64,000 bases of DNA, taken from NCBI RefSeq assembly GCF_003610015.1, contig NZ_AP018933.1, positions 496,001-560,000 of the forward strand. Direction: 5' to 3'. This document shows positions 1 through 8,176 of this stretch, one piece after another. The translations under genes and the position numbers were made by a program. The notes under the pieces are model-generated. The model saw nothing but the letters and a program-made list of their open reading frames with translations, had not been told where the DNA came from and made no database searches. The DNA is from Zymobacter palmae (GTDB lineage Bacteria > Pseudomonadota > Gammaproteobacteria > Pseudomonadales > Halomonadaceae). The number at the start of each line of letters is the position of its first letter. The stretch's first letter is position 1.

Positions 1-1129
1 ACAGCTCGACGTCCAGCGGGTGTTCGGGGCTGTAGCCCGCTTCTTTCATCAGCGCTTTGGCACGTTCGAGGCGTTGCGCGTAAGGCCATGACTGGAAATC
101 GAAGTGAGGTGCTTGATGCGGCTGGGTAACGACGGAGGGTACGGCCGCGTAGGACGGGCGCTGACTGCTCTGAATAACCTTGTCGGTGATCAGCTCGCGC
201 TGTACGGCAAGATTCATCGCTTCACGCACGCGATGGTCCGCCAACGGCTGGCCTTCTCTCATATTGGGCAGATACACGTAATGCACCAGCACCGGATAGG
301 TCTTGAGTGCATCAGCAAGATGCTCACGTGCCCAGTTGTACTGTGCCGAAGGAATTTGACTGTAGGAGACGTCCAGTGCTCCGCTGCGGTAGCGGGTCAG
401 TGCCGTGGCGGTGTTTTCGATCGGATAGAACGCGGCGCTATCGATCTTCACGCTGTCCGCGGCGTAATAAGCAGGGTTCTTCTTAACGACCACTTCGACC
501 TGCGGTGTCCAATGGTCGAGCTGATACGGGCCGCTGACCACCAACGGTTGTTGACGCACCCAATGGGTGTTATCGAGCGTTTTGATGGCGTGCTTAGGCA
601 GCGGTGCCAGCGCGATATCAGCCATGACGGATGTCATGTAGGACAGCGGGGCATCCAGTGTAATTTCGATGGTATGCGCGTCGAGTGCTCGTACGCCCAG
701 TGTATCGGGTGCTTTCTTGCCGGTGTTAACGTCGCGGGCGTTCGCGATCGGGTAGTACAGATAGGCGTTCTGTGAATGCGTGGACGGCAGCAGCGCGCGC
801 TGAAGGGCGAAGACGGCATCGTCGGCGGTGATGGGCTGACCATCCGACCACTTCGCATCGCGCAGGTGGAAGGTCCATGTTCGGCCGTCCGCTGACGTTT
901 CCCATGACTGGGCCAGCCCTGGAATCAGCTTGCCTTCGGCATCGTAGGTGATCAGCGGCTCGTACAGTTCACGGTCAATGCGGAACTCGCGCAGCCCAGT
1001 CGCCATCTGGGGATCAAGGGTTTCCGGTTCGCCGGTATTGTCGATGCGCAGCGGTGCCGCAATGGCGAGCGGCGACAGCAGGCAGGACAGCAGCAGGGTA
1101 GCGGCACGATGGGTCAGCGTTCTTTGCAC
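1..1129 (-). CDS. Peptide ABC transporter substrate-binding protein (OppA/DppA-like), 3'-partial
   Basis: Periplasmic solute-binding protein of the SBP_bac_5 family, delivering oligopeptides to an ABC permease. The 376 visible codons start with GTG at 1127-1129, preceded by AGGA eight bases upstream. The N-terminus has a hydrophobic signal sequence ending around AIAA; a Cys lies in the hydrophobic core, but signal peptidase I cleavage looks more likely than lipidation. Family segments seen include ETLDP near the mature N-terminus, the WTFHLR block followed by KWSDG and TADD, and RVREAMNLAVQRE. The C-terminus lies beyond the window start. It is a paralogue of the two downstream-located genes at 2994 and 4750. 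No permease or ATPase gene is visible. The start codon is inferred from the RBS and signal peptide. Confidence 0.85.
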   Translation of the reverse strand, partial: MQRTLTHRAATLLLSCLLSPLAIAAPLRIDNTGEPETLDPQMATGLREFRIDRELYEPLITYDAEGKLIPGLAQSWETSADGRTWTFHLRDAKWSDGQPITADDAVFALQRALLPSTHSQNAYLYYPIANARDVNTGKKAPDTLGVRALDAHTIEITLDAPLSYMTSVMADIALAPLPKHAIKTLDNTHWVRQQPLVVSGPYQLDHWTPQVEVVVKKNPAYYAADSVKIDSAAFYPIENTATALTRYRSGALDVSYSQIPSAQYNWAREHLADALKTYPVLVHYVYLPNMREGQPLADHRVREAMNLAVQRELITDKVIQSSQRPSYAAVPSVVTQPHQAPHFDFQSWPYAQRLERAKALMKEAGYSPEHPLDVEL

Positions 1130-1469
1130 GGCGGATGTCCTAATGTCATGGCCTACTGCCAGACGGATATGAGGCAGTAACCTGTTTGAATATCGGGGAG
1201 ATTAACAGTTAGCGTAGCGTATCGTGCCCACGGGTAGGACATAACAATGCGCAGTAAAACGGTAACAAGAAAGGAAGCGTTTATTTCCTGTCTACGAGGC
1301 TGAGCAGCTAAATGCGCTCGCAGAGATTGGAAGGGGCACGGTATGGGCGGTATGCCCACGGTGTGGGAGCTTTTCGGGGGATAGTCAGGTGCTGTATCGA
1401 GTGTCGGAGTGGGGCGCACGGTAAGTGCGGTTCAGCGTTGTGTGAGAAAACGGCAGCGTGAACGAAAAA

Positions 1470-1495
1470 CGCCGCAGGGAGGAGACCCTGCGGCG
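1470..1495 (-). terminator. Rho-independent terminator of the MarR-GNAT gene
   Basis: Perfect 10-bp stem (1470-1479 with 1486-1495) and a 6-nt loop. On the minus strand it is followed by a T run, from A5 at 1465-1469. It sits 12 bp after the stop codon of the minus-strand gene that ends at 1507. The rest of 1130-1469, upstream of the partial binding-protein gene, shows no gene. Confidence 0.8.
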
Positions 1496-1506
1496 TATGA
1501 GGCGCG

Positions 1507-2445
1507 TTACTCCAGCACTTTCAGCATGCATATGTCGCAGCTGCCGTGCCCGGTATGGCCCAAGCGAGCACAGTATTCGAATCCGAACGTACGATAGAGG
1601 CCGACGGCCGACGAGAGTTCGTTCAGCGTTTCCAGATAGCAGTAACGGTAGCCGAAGGCGCGTGCCTCGCGCAGTGCGTGTGCGATGAGACGTCGGCCTA
1701 TTCCCATCCCGGAGAACTGACTGTCCAGATAGAGCTTCTGCATTTCGCAGTGCTGGTCGTCGGCCCCTGCCAGTGGCGCAATACCGACGCCGCCAATCAC
1801 GCGGCCACCCTGCGTGGCGACCCAGTACCTCGCCCTTGGCAAGCTATAGGCATGACTGAGGTGACCAAGGGCCGGATCGTGCAGGCTGACGCCTTCGAGG
1901 TGGGCAATGCCGTTTTCCTCGAAACTGCGCACGATGACACGCTGAATAGCAGGATCATCCTTTGGCTGGATTGGACGCAGCGCTATGCGAGCGTCTTCCT
2001 GACGCCGAGCACTGCGCAGGGCCGCGGTCAGTGTCTTGGCGGTGCTGACCATTGCCCGCTGCTCGGATTCTGAGGAGAGCGCCAGCGCATTGAGGATATG
2101 CTGGTCGGCATGCAGGTGAACGTCTTGCAGCACGTGCTGCCCTTTTTCCGTCAGTAGGAATACTGAGGCACGCCGATCCCTGTCGTCTTCCTGTCTGGCC
2201 AGCAGCCCATTATCGGTCAGGCTGCGCAGCGTGCGGCTGATGCTGGATTTTTCGGCGCACAGCAGTCGGGCCAGTTCGGTCACGCCGAGCGGCCGTTGGC
2301 CCAGTTCGATCAGGATATGGCTCTGAAGCGGCGAGAGGCCGGTGTTATGAAGGGTACGGTTCAGCATACCCAGTTCGCGCACCATCTCGCGCAGCAGGGT
2401 CCGGAAGCCGCGCACTTCATCGCAGGGTAACGTAACGGTCGACAT
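1507..2445 (-). CDS. MarR-family regulator fused to GNAT acetyltransferase
   Basis: Two-domain protein of 312 aa. Residues about 1-145 form a MarR winged helix, with LSPLQSHILIELG, LARLLCAEKSSISRTLRSL and the wing region EDDRDRRASVFLLTEKG. Residues about 155-312 form a GNAT N-acetyltransferase with the acetyl-CoA loop SGMGIGRRLIAHAL and the C-terminal SAVGLYRTFGFEYC. Such MarR-GNAT fusions are a known architecture; the regulatory domain may respond to, or be modified together with, the acetylated small molecule (inference). A perfect palindrome lies just upstream of the start, suggesting autoregulation. It stands alone between two substrate-binding-protein genes. The acetyl acceptor is unknown. 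Confidence 0.85.
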   Translation of the reverse strand: MSTVTLPCDEVRGFRTLLREMVRELGMLNRTLHNTGLSPLQSHILIELGQRPLGVTELARLLCAEKSSISRTLRSLTDNGLLARQEDDRDRRASVFLLTEKGQHVLQDVHLHADQHILNALALSSESEQRAMVSTAKTLTAALRSARRQEDARIALRPIQPKDDPAIQRVIVRSFEENGIAHLEGVSLHDPALGHLSHAYSLPRARYWVATQGGRVIGGVGIAPLAGADDQHCEMQKLYLDSQFSGMGIGRRLIAHALREARAFGYRYCYLETLNELSSAVGLYRTFGFEYCARLGHTGHGSCDICMLKVLE

Positions 2446-2465
2446 GGCTCGTGCCTCGTTATTTA

Positions 2466-2480
2466 GTTAACAGTGTTAAC
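2466..2480. promoter_or_regulatory. Candidate MarR operator palindrome
   Basis: GTTAACAGTGTTAAC is a perfect inverted repeat of 7-bp arms about a central G, ending 20 bp before the start codon of the MarR-GNAT gene. MarR proteins bind dyads of this size in their own promoters, so autoregulation is likely. Function is inferred from position and symmetry only. Confidence 0.5.
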
Positions 2481-2935
2481 CATATCGACAGAAGGGAGCT
2501 GAATGCAACCTTTCAGTGCGCTTGAGTCGCTCATGGCATGCGCAGCACATGCTGTGCGCCAGCATCAATGCCACCCATAAGGTTGATAACGCGCAGTATT
2601 ATCCGTGTGATAGGGGGAGATTGTGCGGCGGGGCAGCTAAGCACATGCGAAAAGAGGCCGCGTGTGACTCGTACAAGTGGCAGTAGATCTGCTCGATAGG
2701 CACATTTGACTGCTGGGCTGAAGGCGCGTGGCGTATCCGAATAAGGTGCACGGGAGAGAGGAAGACCGAGGACTAAGCATGAGGGAATATCTTCGTGTTC
2801 AGCTGGCGATTTCTGTTGGATCGGTGGGCTGTTCTTCTGGCTCTGCGAAGCGGTCGCGTAGGGTGGTACGCGCACGTGCCGGTCTGAGCGGGTGATGTGG
2901 CTGTGTCTGGGGCGTGCGGGTCAATGTCTTCTCGC
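2481..2935. other. Intergenic stretch without a convincing gene
   Basis: About 450 bp between the MarR-GNAT promoter and the terminator of the next binding-protein gene. A minus-strand reading frame of 114 codons (2531-2875) exists, but it has no family resemblance, no good RBS and low-complexity composition. Nothing else recognisable was seen. Confidence 0.5.
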
Positions 2936-2972
2936 AAAAAAAGCGTTCAGCCATAACGCCGAACGCCTTTTT
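2936..2972. terminator. Bidirectional rho-independent terminator
   Basis: GCGTTC/GAACGC stem flanked by A7 on one side and T5 on the other, so it can act in both directions. It lies directly after the stop codon of the minus-strand binding-protein gene ending at 2994. Confidence 0.75.
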
Positions 2973-2993
2973 CAATGATGAATGCCGAGTGGC

Positions 2994-4601
2994 TCAGTGC
3001 TGAGCGGCATCCTGTGCTGACGGTTTCATCCAGCGAGACAGGTGCACGTCGAGGGCGTTGTCCTGCCAGCCGCTGACGGCGGGCGATACGAGGTTGAGGC
3101 TGCGTTGGGTCATCAATGGCAGCACCGCGTAGTCTTTCATGGCGACCTGTTCAGCCTGTTCAAGCAGCTGGCGGCGGATCGTCGGGTCCACAGCATCCAC
3201 CGCTTCTTTGATCAGCGAGTCGTAGGCGCTGTTGTGGTAGTGGCTGTAGTTATTGGTGCTCCACGACGTCAGCGTGTCCAAGAAGGTCATCGCATCGTCA
3301 TAGTCTGCATCCCACTTAGCGCGCGCCACATCGAAATCACCCTGATGTATCGCAGCGTGGTGAATGGGCGGCTCTGCTTTCTCCAACTGGCTCTTGACGC
3401 CAATGCGCTGCCACATGGCCGCCAGCGCCAGAGCGCTCTTGCGGTTGTCCTCGCTGTTGTCGTAGCGCAGCTTGATAATCAGCGGACGGCTCTGGTCGTA
3501 GCCAGCGTCCTTCAGTAGCTGACGCGCGCGCTCACTGCGAGCCGTCGCATCGGGCACTTGCTGAGGGGTATAGCCTGTCATCGACGCCGGGACGAGCGAA
3601 TAGGAGGGCACGAAGCCACCTGCCAGCACCTGATCGGCGATGGTGGTGCGGTTAACGGCGAGGCTGAGTGCTTCGCGCACACGCGGATCGCTGGTGGGGT
3701 GACCGTTGACGGTGTTAAAGGCGTAGAAGTAGCTGCCCAGCATTGGTGAGGCGTGCAGTGCCTGTGGTTCTATCTGCTGAAGCCACTGCAGTCGCTCGGC
3801 CGGTACCGTGCGGGCGATGTCGAGGGCATGGGCTCGGAAGCGCATGATCGCTGACTGACGGCTGTCGGTGATGTAGTAGGTGACGCTGTCGTAGTTGACA
3901 TCATGTGTCGCATGGAAAGCGGCGTTGCGCTGTACGCGCAGATAAGACTGCGGTGCCCATTCCGTTGGCGTGTAAGCCCCATTGGTGACCAGATGGCCGA
4001 TGCTCTTCCACTGCGGATCCTTGGCAATCAGGTGAGTGGGCAGTGGGGCTGCGGTGCCGTGTGCCAAGATGCGCAGGATGTAGGGCGTAGGGTGTTCCAG
4101 TTCGATCACCAGCGTGCGGCCACTGTTGCGTGAGGTGACGCCGAGGGCCGTCAAGGGCAGCTTGCCGCTGTTCACTTCCTGCGCATGGCGGATGGGGTAG
4201 AACATGTTGGCGTAGCTGGCAGCGACGGTCGGGTCGAGCTGGTGGCGGAACGCTTGCACGAAGTCGTCTGCGGTAACGAGCGCGCCGTCCGACCAGCGCG
4301 CATCGTCACGCAGGGTGAAGGTCCACGTTCGGCCATCTGCCGAGACCTGCCAGTGTGCGGCGGCGCCGGGAATCAGCTCCCCGGATGCTGACGTCGAGAC
4401 CAGACCTTCATAGATGTCCTGCAAGACGTCGTTTTCCCAGCTGGCGCCGTTGATGGCCGCTGGATCGAGAGAGGCCATGTCGCCGACGATGCCCACCGAC
4501 AGTGAGTCAGCGTGGCCGAGCGATGCACTTAAAGCAGCCGCCAATGCTGCGCCTGAGAGCAGGCTGTGACGAGTACGGGGAAGAAGTGATAAGGATGACA
4601 T
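2994..4601 (-). CDS. Peptide ABC transporter substrate-binding protein (OppA-like), paralogue 2
   Basis: SBP_bac_5 family periplasmic binding protein, 535 aa from the chosen ATG at 4601. The frame is open to an ATG at 4655, but the internal start is preferred: it gives a clean signal peptide (RTRHSLLSGAALAAALSASLGHA), has GGAA upstream, and the longer start would fall inside a hairpin. Typical blocks are present: DMASLDPAAINGASWENDVL, WTFTLRDDARWSDG, VTADDF, RVREALSLAVNR and a C-terminal DVHLSRWMK. It probably binds oligopeptides in the periplasm. It is followed by its own terminator and lies downstream of the paralogue at 4750, possibly in the same transcript. No membrane components are adjacent. 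Confidence 0.88.
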   Translation of the reverse strand: MSSLSLLPRTRHSLLSGAALAAALSASLGHADSLSVGIVGDMASLDPAAINGASWENDVLQDIYEGLVSTSASGELIPGAAAHWQVSADGRTWTFTLRDDARWSDGALVTADDFVQAFRHQLDPTVAASYANMFYPIRHAQEVNSGKLPLTALGVTSRNSGRTLVIELEHPTPYILRILAHGTAAPLPTHLIAKDPQWKSIGHLVTNGAYTPTEWAPQSYLRVQRNAAFHATHDVNYDSVTYYITDSRQSAIMRFRAHALDIARTVPAERLQWLQQIEPQALHASPMLGSYFYAFNTVNGHPTSDPRVREALSLAVNRTTIADQVLAGGFVPSYSLVPASMTGYTPQQVPDATARSERARQLLKDAGYDQSRPLIIKLRYDNSEDNRKSALALAAMWQRIGVKSQLEKAEPPIHHAAIHQGDFDVARAKWDADYDDAMTFLDTLTSWSTNNYSHYHNSAYDSLIKEAVDAVDPTIRRQLLEQAEQVAMKDYAVLPLMTQRSLNLVSPAVSGWQDNALDVHLSRWMKPSAQDAAQH

Positions 4602-4646
4602 CAGTGTTCCAGATTCCGTAGCGTTCGACAGAAGACTGAAGCCCAT

Positions 4647-4685
4647 CATGAGCACGGTTCACGGAGGCCATGAATCGTGCTCATG
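4647..4685. repeat. Inverted repeat between two binding-protein genes
   Basis: Arms 4647-4661 and 4671-4685 pair over 14 of 15 positions (CATGAGCACG...CGTGCTCATG). With the second hairpin at 4704-4734 it fills the intergenic space between two tandem substrate-binding-protein genes. Without a T run it is more likely an mRNA-stabilising or attenuating structure than a simple terminator (inference). Confidence 0.5.
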
Positions 4686-4703
4686 ATGCGCCGGCTCATA
4701 ACG

Positions 4704-4734
4704 CATGCAGCCTGCGTTATCGGCAGGCTGCATG
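4704..4734. repeat. Strong intergenic hairpin (12-bp perfect stem)
   Basis: CATGCAGCCTGC at 4704-4715 pairs perfectly with 4723-4734 around a 7-nt loop, 15 bp after the stop codon of the minus-strand gene ending at 4750. There is no clear U tract. It could set differential expression of the two tandem binding-protein genes or act as a weak terminator. Confidence 0.55.
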
Positions 4735-4749
4735 TAAATCTTACGAGGG

Positions 4750-6327
4750 TTAAGGATGTGAAATCCAGCGAGAGGGATGCACATCTATGGCATTGTCCTG
4801 CCACCCTTTGAGGCCGGGGTTCACGAGGTTGAGTGCGGCATAGTAGTAGATCGGGATCAACACAATGTCATCGGCCAGCTGTTTTTCGGCTTTCTGCATC
4901 AGCTCGCGGCGTTCTTCCGGCGTCTTGGCGCGGTTGGCTGCTTCGTAGAGCTCGCGGAAGCGTGGGTTCTGGTAGTTACCGTAGTTGTTGCCTTCGGTGT
5001 ACGTCAGCTGCAGGAAGTTCTGCGCATCGTCGTAGCTGGACAGCCATGCTGCACGGCCAATCTGGAACTGACCGCGACGCATGTTGCTGTAGTGAACGTT
5101 GGCTTCCGCATTCTCGATCGAGGTATTCACGCCGATCTGCTTCCACATCGCGGCGATGGCCACAGCGATACGCTTGTGCTCAGGGCTGTTGTTGTAAGTC
5201 AGCTTGAGCGTCAGCGGTTTGCTGGGGCCGTAGCCAGCTTCGGCCAGCAGCGCCTTGGCGCGTTCCAGACGTTTCTGCGGATCATTCTTCAGCTCGGCGA
5301 GTGGCTGATTGGTGTAGTCGCTGGTGCCCGGGGGAACTAGGGCGTAGGCCGGCTGCACTGAATCGCTCAACAGCTTGCTGGTGATCAGCTCGCGCTGGAT
5401 TGCCAGTGACAGGGCTTCGCGCACACGACGGTCGGCGGTGGGCTGTCCATCGCGCAAGTTCATCGTGTAATAGTAAGTGCCCAGACGCGGCGTGACGTGA
5501 ACGGCGTCAGGAATGAGACCTTTCAGCTCGTTCAGGCGCGATGCCGGGAAGTCACGCAGGATGTCCAGACCGCCCGCGCGCAGACGGGTAACCCCCGCGT
5601 TGCGGTCCTCGGTTGGGTAGAAATTGACGCCATCCAGCGCTACGTGTTCGGCATCGTAGTAGTTGGGGTTCTTAACGGTCGCCAGTTCGGTGTTGATAGT
5701 CCATGACGCAGGCTTGAATGCGCCGTTGGTCACGATGTTGTCCGGCTGGCTCCAGCGGTCGCCCAGTTTTTCTACCAGCGTATGCGGCATGGGGTAGAAC
5801 GGGTACAGCACTAGCATCTTGGCGAAGTACGGTGTGCGTTCGCGCAGATGGATCACCAGCGTGCGGCCTTCATCCTTGGATTCGACGCCAAGGGTGTCAG
5901 GCGAGGCCTTGCCGCGTGCGATATCTTCCGCATTGACGATCGGGTACAGGCGCTCAACCCCTGTCGCTGCGTTCTGCGGTGTCACGAAGTAGCGCAGCGA
6001 GAAGGCGAAATCGTCAGCGGTTACGGGCGAGCCGTCGGACCATTTGCTTTCGCGCAGATGGAACGTCCATGTCAGGCCGTCTTCAGACACTTCCCAGCGT
6101 TCGGCGACCCCGGGGATCACTTTGCCGTCGGCAGAAACGTCGACCAAGCCTGCATAGATGTCACGCAGCACGTCTTCTTCCCACGTACCGCCAGTGATCT
6201 TGGCAGGGCTGAGCGACGCCGGGTTGCTGGTGATGCCTACCTTAAGCGTGTAGGCGTTGGCCTGTGCAGCGAGCAACAGGCTGAGAGCTGCCGCGCTGGC
6301 AGTCATAAAACCGTGGAATCGAGACAT
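4750..6327 (-). CDS. Peptide ABC transporter substrate-binding protein (OppA-like), paralogue 3
   Basis: 525-aa periplasmic SBP_bac_5 family protein with a clear signal peptide (FMTASAAALSLLLAAQANA). Motifs include NPASLSPAKITGGTWEEDVL, the WTFHLRESKWSDGSPVTADDF block, YNNSPEHKRIAVAIAAMWKQ and a C-terminal DVHPSRWISHP. The ATG at 6327 has AGGA about nine bases upstream. It resembles the gene at 2994 closely in layout, indicating tandem duplication and divergence. It is probably the promoter-proximal gene of this group. Ligand specificity (oligopeptide, dipeptide or murein peptide) cannot be read from the sequence. Confidence 0.88.
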   Translation of the reverse strand: MSRFHGFMTASAAALSLLLAAQANAYTLKVGITSNPASLSPAKITGGTWEEDVLRDIYAGLVDVSADGKVIPGVAERWEVSEDGLTWTFHLRESKWSDGSPVTADDFAFSLRYFVTPQNAATGVERLYPIVNAEDIARGKASPDTLGVESKDEGRTLVIHLRERTPYFAKMLVLYPFYPMPHTLVEKLGDRWSQPDNIVTNGAFKPASWTINTELATVKNPNYYDAEHVALDGVNFYPTEDRNAGVTRLRAGGLDILRDFPASRLNELKGLIPDAVHVTPRLGTYYYTMNLRDGQPTADRRVREALSLAIQRELITSKLLSDSVQPAYALVPPGTSDYTNQPLAELKNDPQKRLERAKALLAEAGYGPSKPLTLKLTYNNSPEHKRIAVAIAAMWKQIGVNTSIENAEANVHYSNMRRGQFQIGRAAWLSSYDDAQNFLQLTYTEGNNYGNYQNPRFRELYEAANRAKTPEERRELMQKAEKQLADDIVLIPIYYYAALNLVNPGLKGWQDNAIDVHPSRWISHP

Positions 6328-6929
6328 GAGGCGTATCCTGTCATCAAGGGGTCATGGGCACGGAATCCTGCCACCGCCTATGCCGGAGTTCCGCTTGGCG
6401 TAGGGAGACGGCATGGGCCATGTCCGGTGGCATCGACGAGGAAATTCAAGGTGCTATGCTAAGGCGCAGACGCCGTTGTTTCCCGGCCGGATTCCGCTAT
6501 GGCCTTTTCTCATACTCTAAAGGGAGTGCTGACGTTAGGCCACTATAGATTTCCACTTTAGTCAGATATGACAGGAATATGGTTATGCACTCTGTCATCA
6601 CCTCCTGTGTGCGACGGTGCATGCTGTCTTCAGCGCGCGTCATGGGGGTTGGAGCAGGCCTTTTTCTTCATCTTAATGCGGCCCTGTCATGGCCTTGAAA
6701 AAGGCCCGTGTGAGCGAGGTGGCGGGTAGGGAACAAGGGAAGGGGAAGCGCTTGATGGCACCATTGACCGTGACGACTGAACCACCCGCTGGCATTTGTC
6801 GTGCATGAAGTCTGCGTTGTGGGATGACGCTTCATGGGCTGATGCCCTACAATAGCCTCCTTTCTTTGCGGGGCCGCTGCACAATTGGGTGCGCGCGGGC
6901 CCTGACGTTACATCCGAAAGGAACTGTTC
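6328..6929. other. Divergent intergenic region upstream of prfB
   Basis: 600 bp between two divergent genes, expected to hold promoters for the binding-protein gene and for prfB. A 16-bp perfect hairpin with a GAAA tetraloop (GGCCTTGAAAAAGGCC) lies at 6691-6706, about 225 bp before prfB. No gene was recognised. Confidence 0.4.
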
Positions 6930-8028
6930 ATGCAGGAACTGAATCCCATTCACAACACGCTCAAGGACTTGGCTGAACGCGCCGACGTCCTGAGGGGGTA
7001 TCTTTGACTACGCTGCCAGTAAAGAGCAGCTAGAAGAAGTTACCCGTGAGCTGGAAAATCCAGATATCTGGAACGACCCCGCACGCGCTCAGGACCTGGG
7101 CCGCGAACGTGCACGCCTTGAAATGATCGTCGGCACCATTGACGCAATCGACGATGGCGTGACCGACAACCGCGAGCTGCTAGAGCTGGCCGTCATGGAA
7201 GATGACGAGGATACCGTCGAAGCGGTGAAGGCCGATCTTGAACAGCTGGAAGCGCGTCTGGCCGAACTGGAATTTCGCCGCATGTTCTCAGGCGAAATGG
7301 ATGCCAACAACGCCTATCTCGATATCCAGTCGGGTTCCGGTGGTACTGAGGCACAGGACTGGGCCAACATCCTGCTGCGCATGTACCTGCGCTGGGCAGA
7401 GCACCACGGCTTCAAGACCGAGCTGGTCGAAGTCAGTGCGGGCGAGGTTGCCGGTATCAAGTCGGCGACCATCCATATCCAGGGCGAATATGCCTTCGGC
7501 TGGCTGCGTACCGAAACCGGCGTTCACCGCTTGGTGCGCAAGAGCCCGTTCGATTCTGGTGGCCGTCGTCACACCTCGTTCGCGTCCGTCTTCCTTTCTC
7601 CGGAAGTCGATGACAGCTTCGAAATCGACATTAATCCTGCCGATCTGCGCGTCGACACCTATCGCTCCAGCGGTGCCGGTGGTCAGCACGTCAACACCAC
7701 CGACTCGGCCGTGCGTATTACGCACGAACCGACCAACGTGGTCGTGTCCTGCCAGACTGAACGCTCGCAGCATGCCAACCGCGATCGCGCGATGAAGATG
7801 CTGAAGGCGAAGCTGTACGAGCGCGAAATGCAGATGCGCAACGCAGAGAAACAAAAGCTGGAAGACTCCAAGTCAGACATCGGCTGGGGCAGTCAGATCC
7901 GTTCTTACGTGCTGGATGACCAGCGCATCAAGGACCTGCGCACCAACGTGCAGAGCAGCAACTGCGACAAGGTGCTCGACGGTGATTTGGATGCCTTCAT
8001 CGAAGCCAGCCTGAAAGCAGGCCTATAA
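6930..8028 (+). CDS. prfB: Peptide chain release factor 2, with programmed +1 frameshift
   Basis: RF2 releases nascent chains at UGA and UAA. The 25-codon first frame (6930-7004) ends at an in-frame TGA (7005-7007) within AGG GGG TAT CTT TGA C, the classical slippery CUU-UGA with its internal Shine-Dalgarno. Reading continues from 7006 in the +1 frame, giving 365 aa, the usual E. coli length. The SPF anticodon-like tripeptide (about 205-207) and the GGQ catalytic motif (Gln about 252) are in place. RF2 autoregulates: low RF2 favours frameshifting. The ATG follows GAAAGGAACTGTTC. lysS lies downstream as in enterobacteria. A contiguous frame starting near 7123 would miss the N-terminus. Confidence 0.97.
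6993..7008 (+). promoter_or_regulatory. prfB programmed +1 frameshift site
   Basis: The AGGGGG Shine-Dalgarno-like stimulator, then UAU CUU UGA C. The P-site tRNA slips from CUU to UUU when termination at UGA is slow. The sequence matches the textbook bacterial prfB recoding site base for base. Confidence 0.97.
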
Positions 8029-8089
8029 AGCCAGCAGCGCGCTTTCTGTGCCGGTCAATAAAATATGCCGGTCGACAGAACCGGTGGTC

Positions 8090-8118
8090 GTCACTGCGAT
8101 AGCCGCAGTGACGTTTTC
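8090..8118 (+). terminator. Terminator downstream of prfB
   Basis: GTCACTGCG (8090-8098) pairs with CGCAGTGAC (8104-8112), followed by GTTTTCG. It lies between prfB and lysS, so the two genes may be partly uncoupled. Confidence 0.6.
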
Positions 8119-8176
8119 GTTCATGACGCAGTCGATAATGGGTCGGCTGCCTCCCGTTTGCTAACAGGATGGTTCC

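Noticed and set aside
2531-2875. 114-codon minus-strand frame
   Set aside because: No RBS, low-complexity Pro/Ser composition and no recognisable family.
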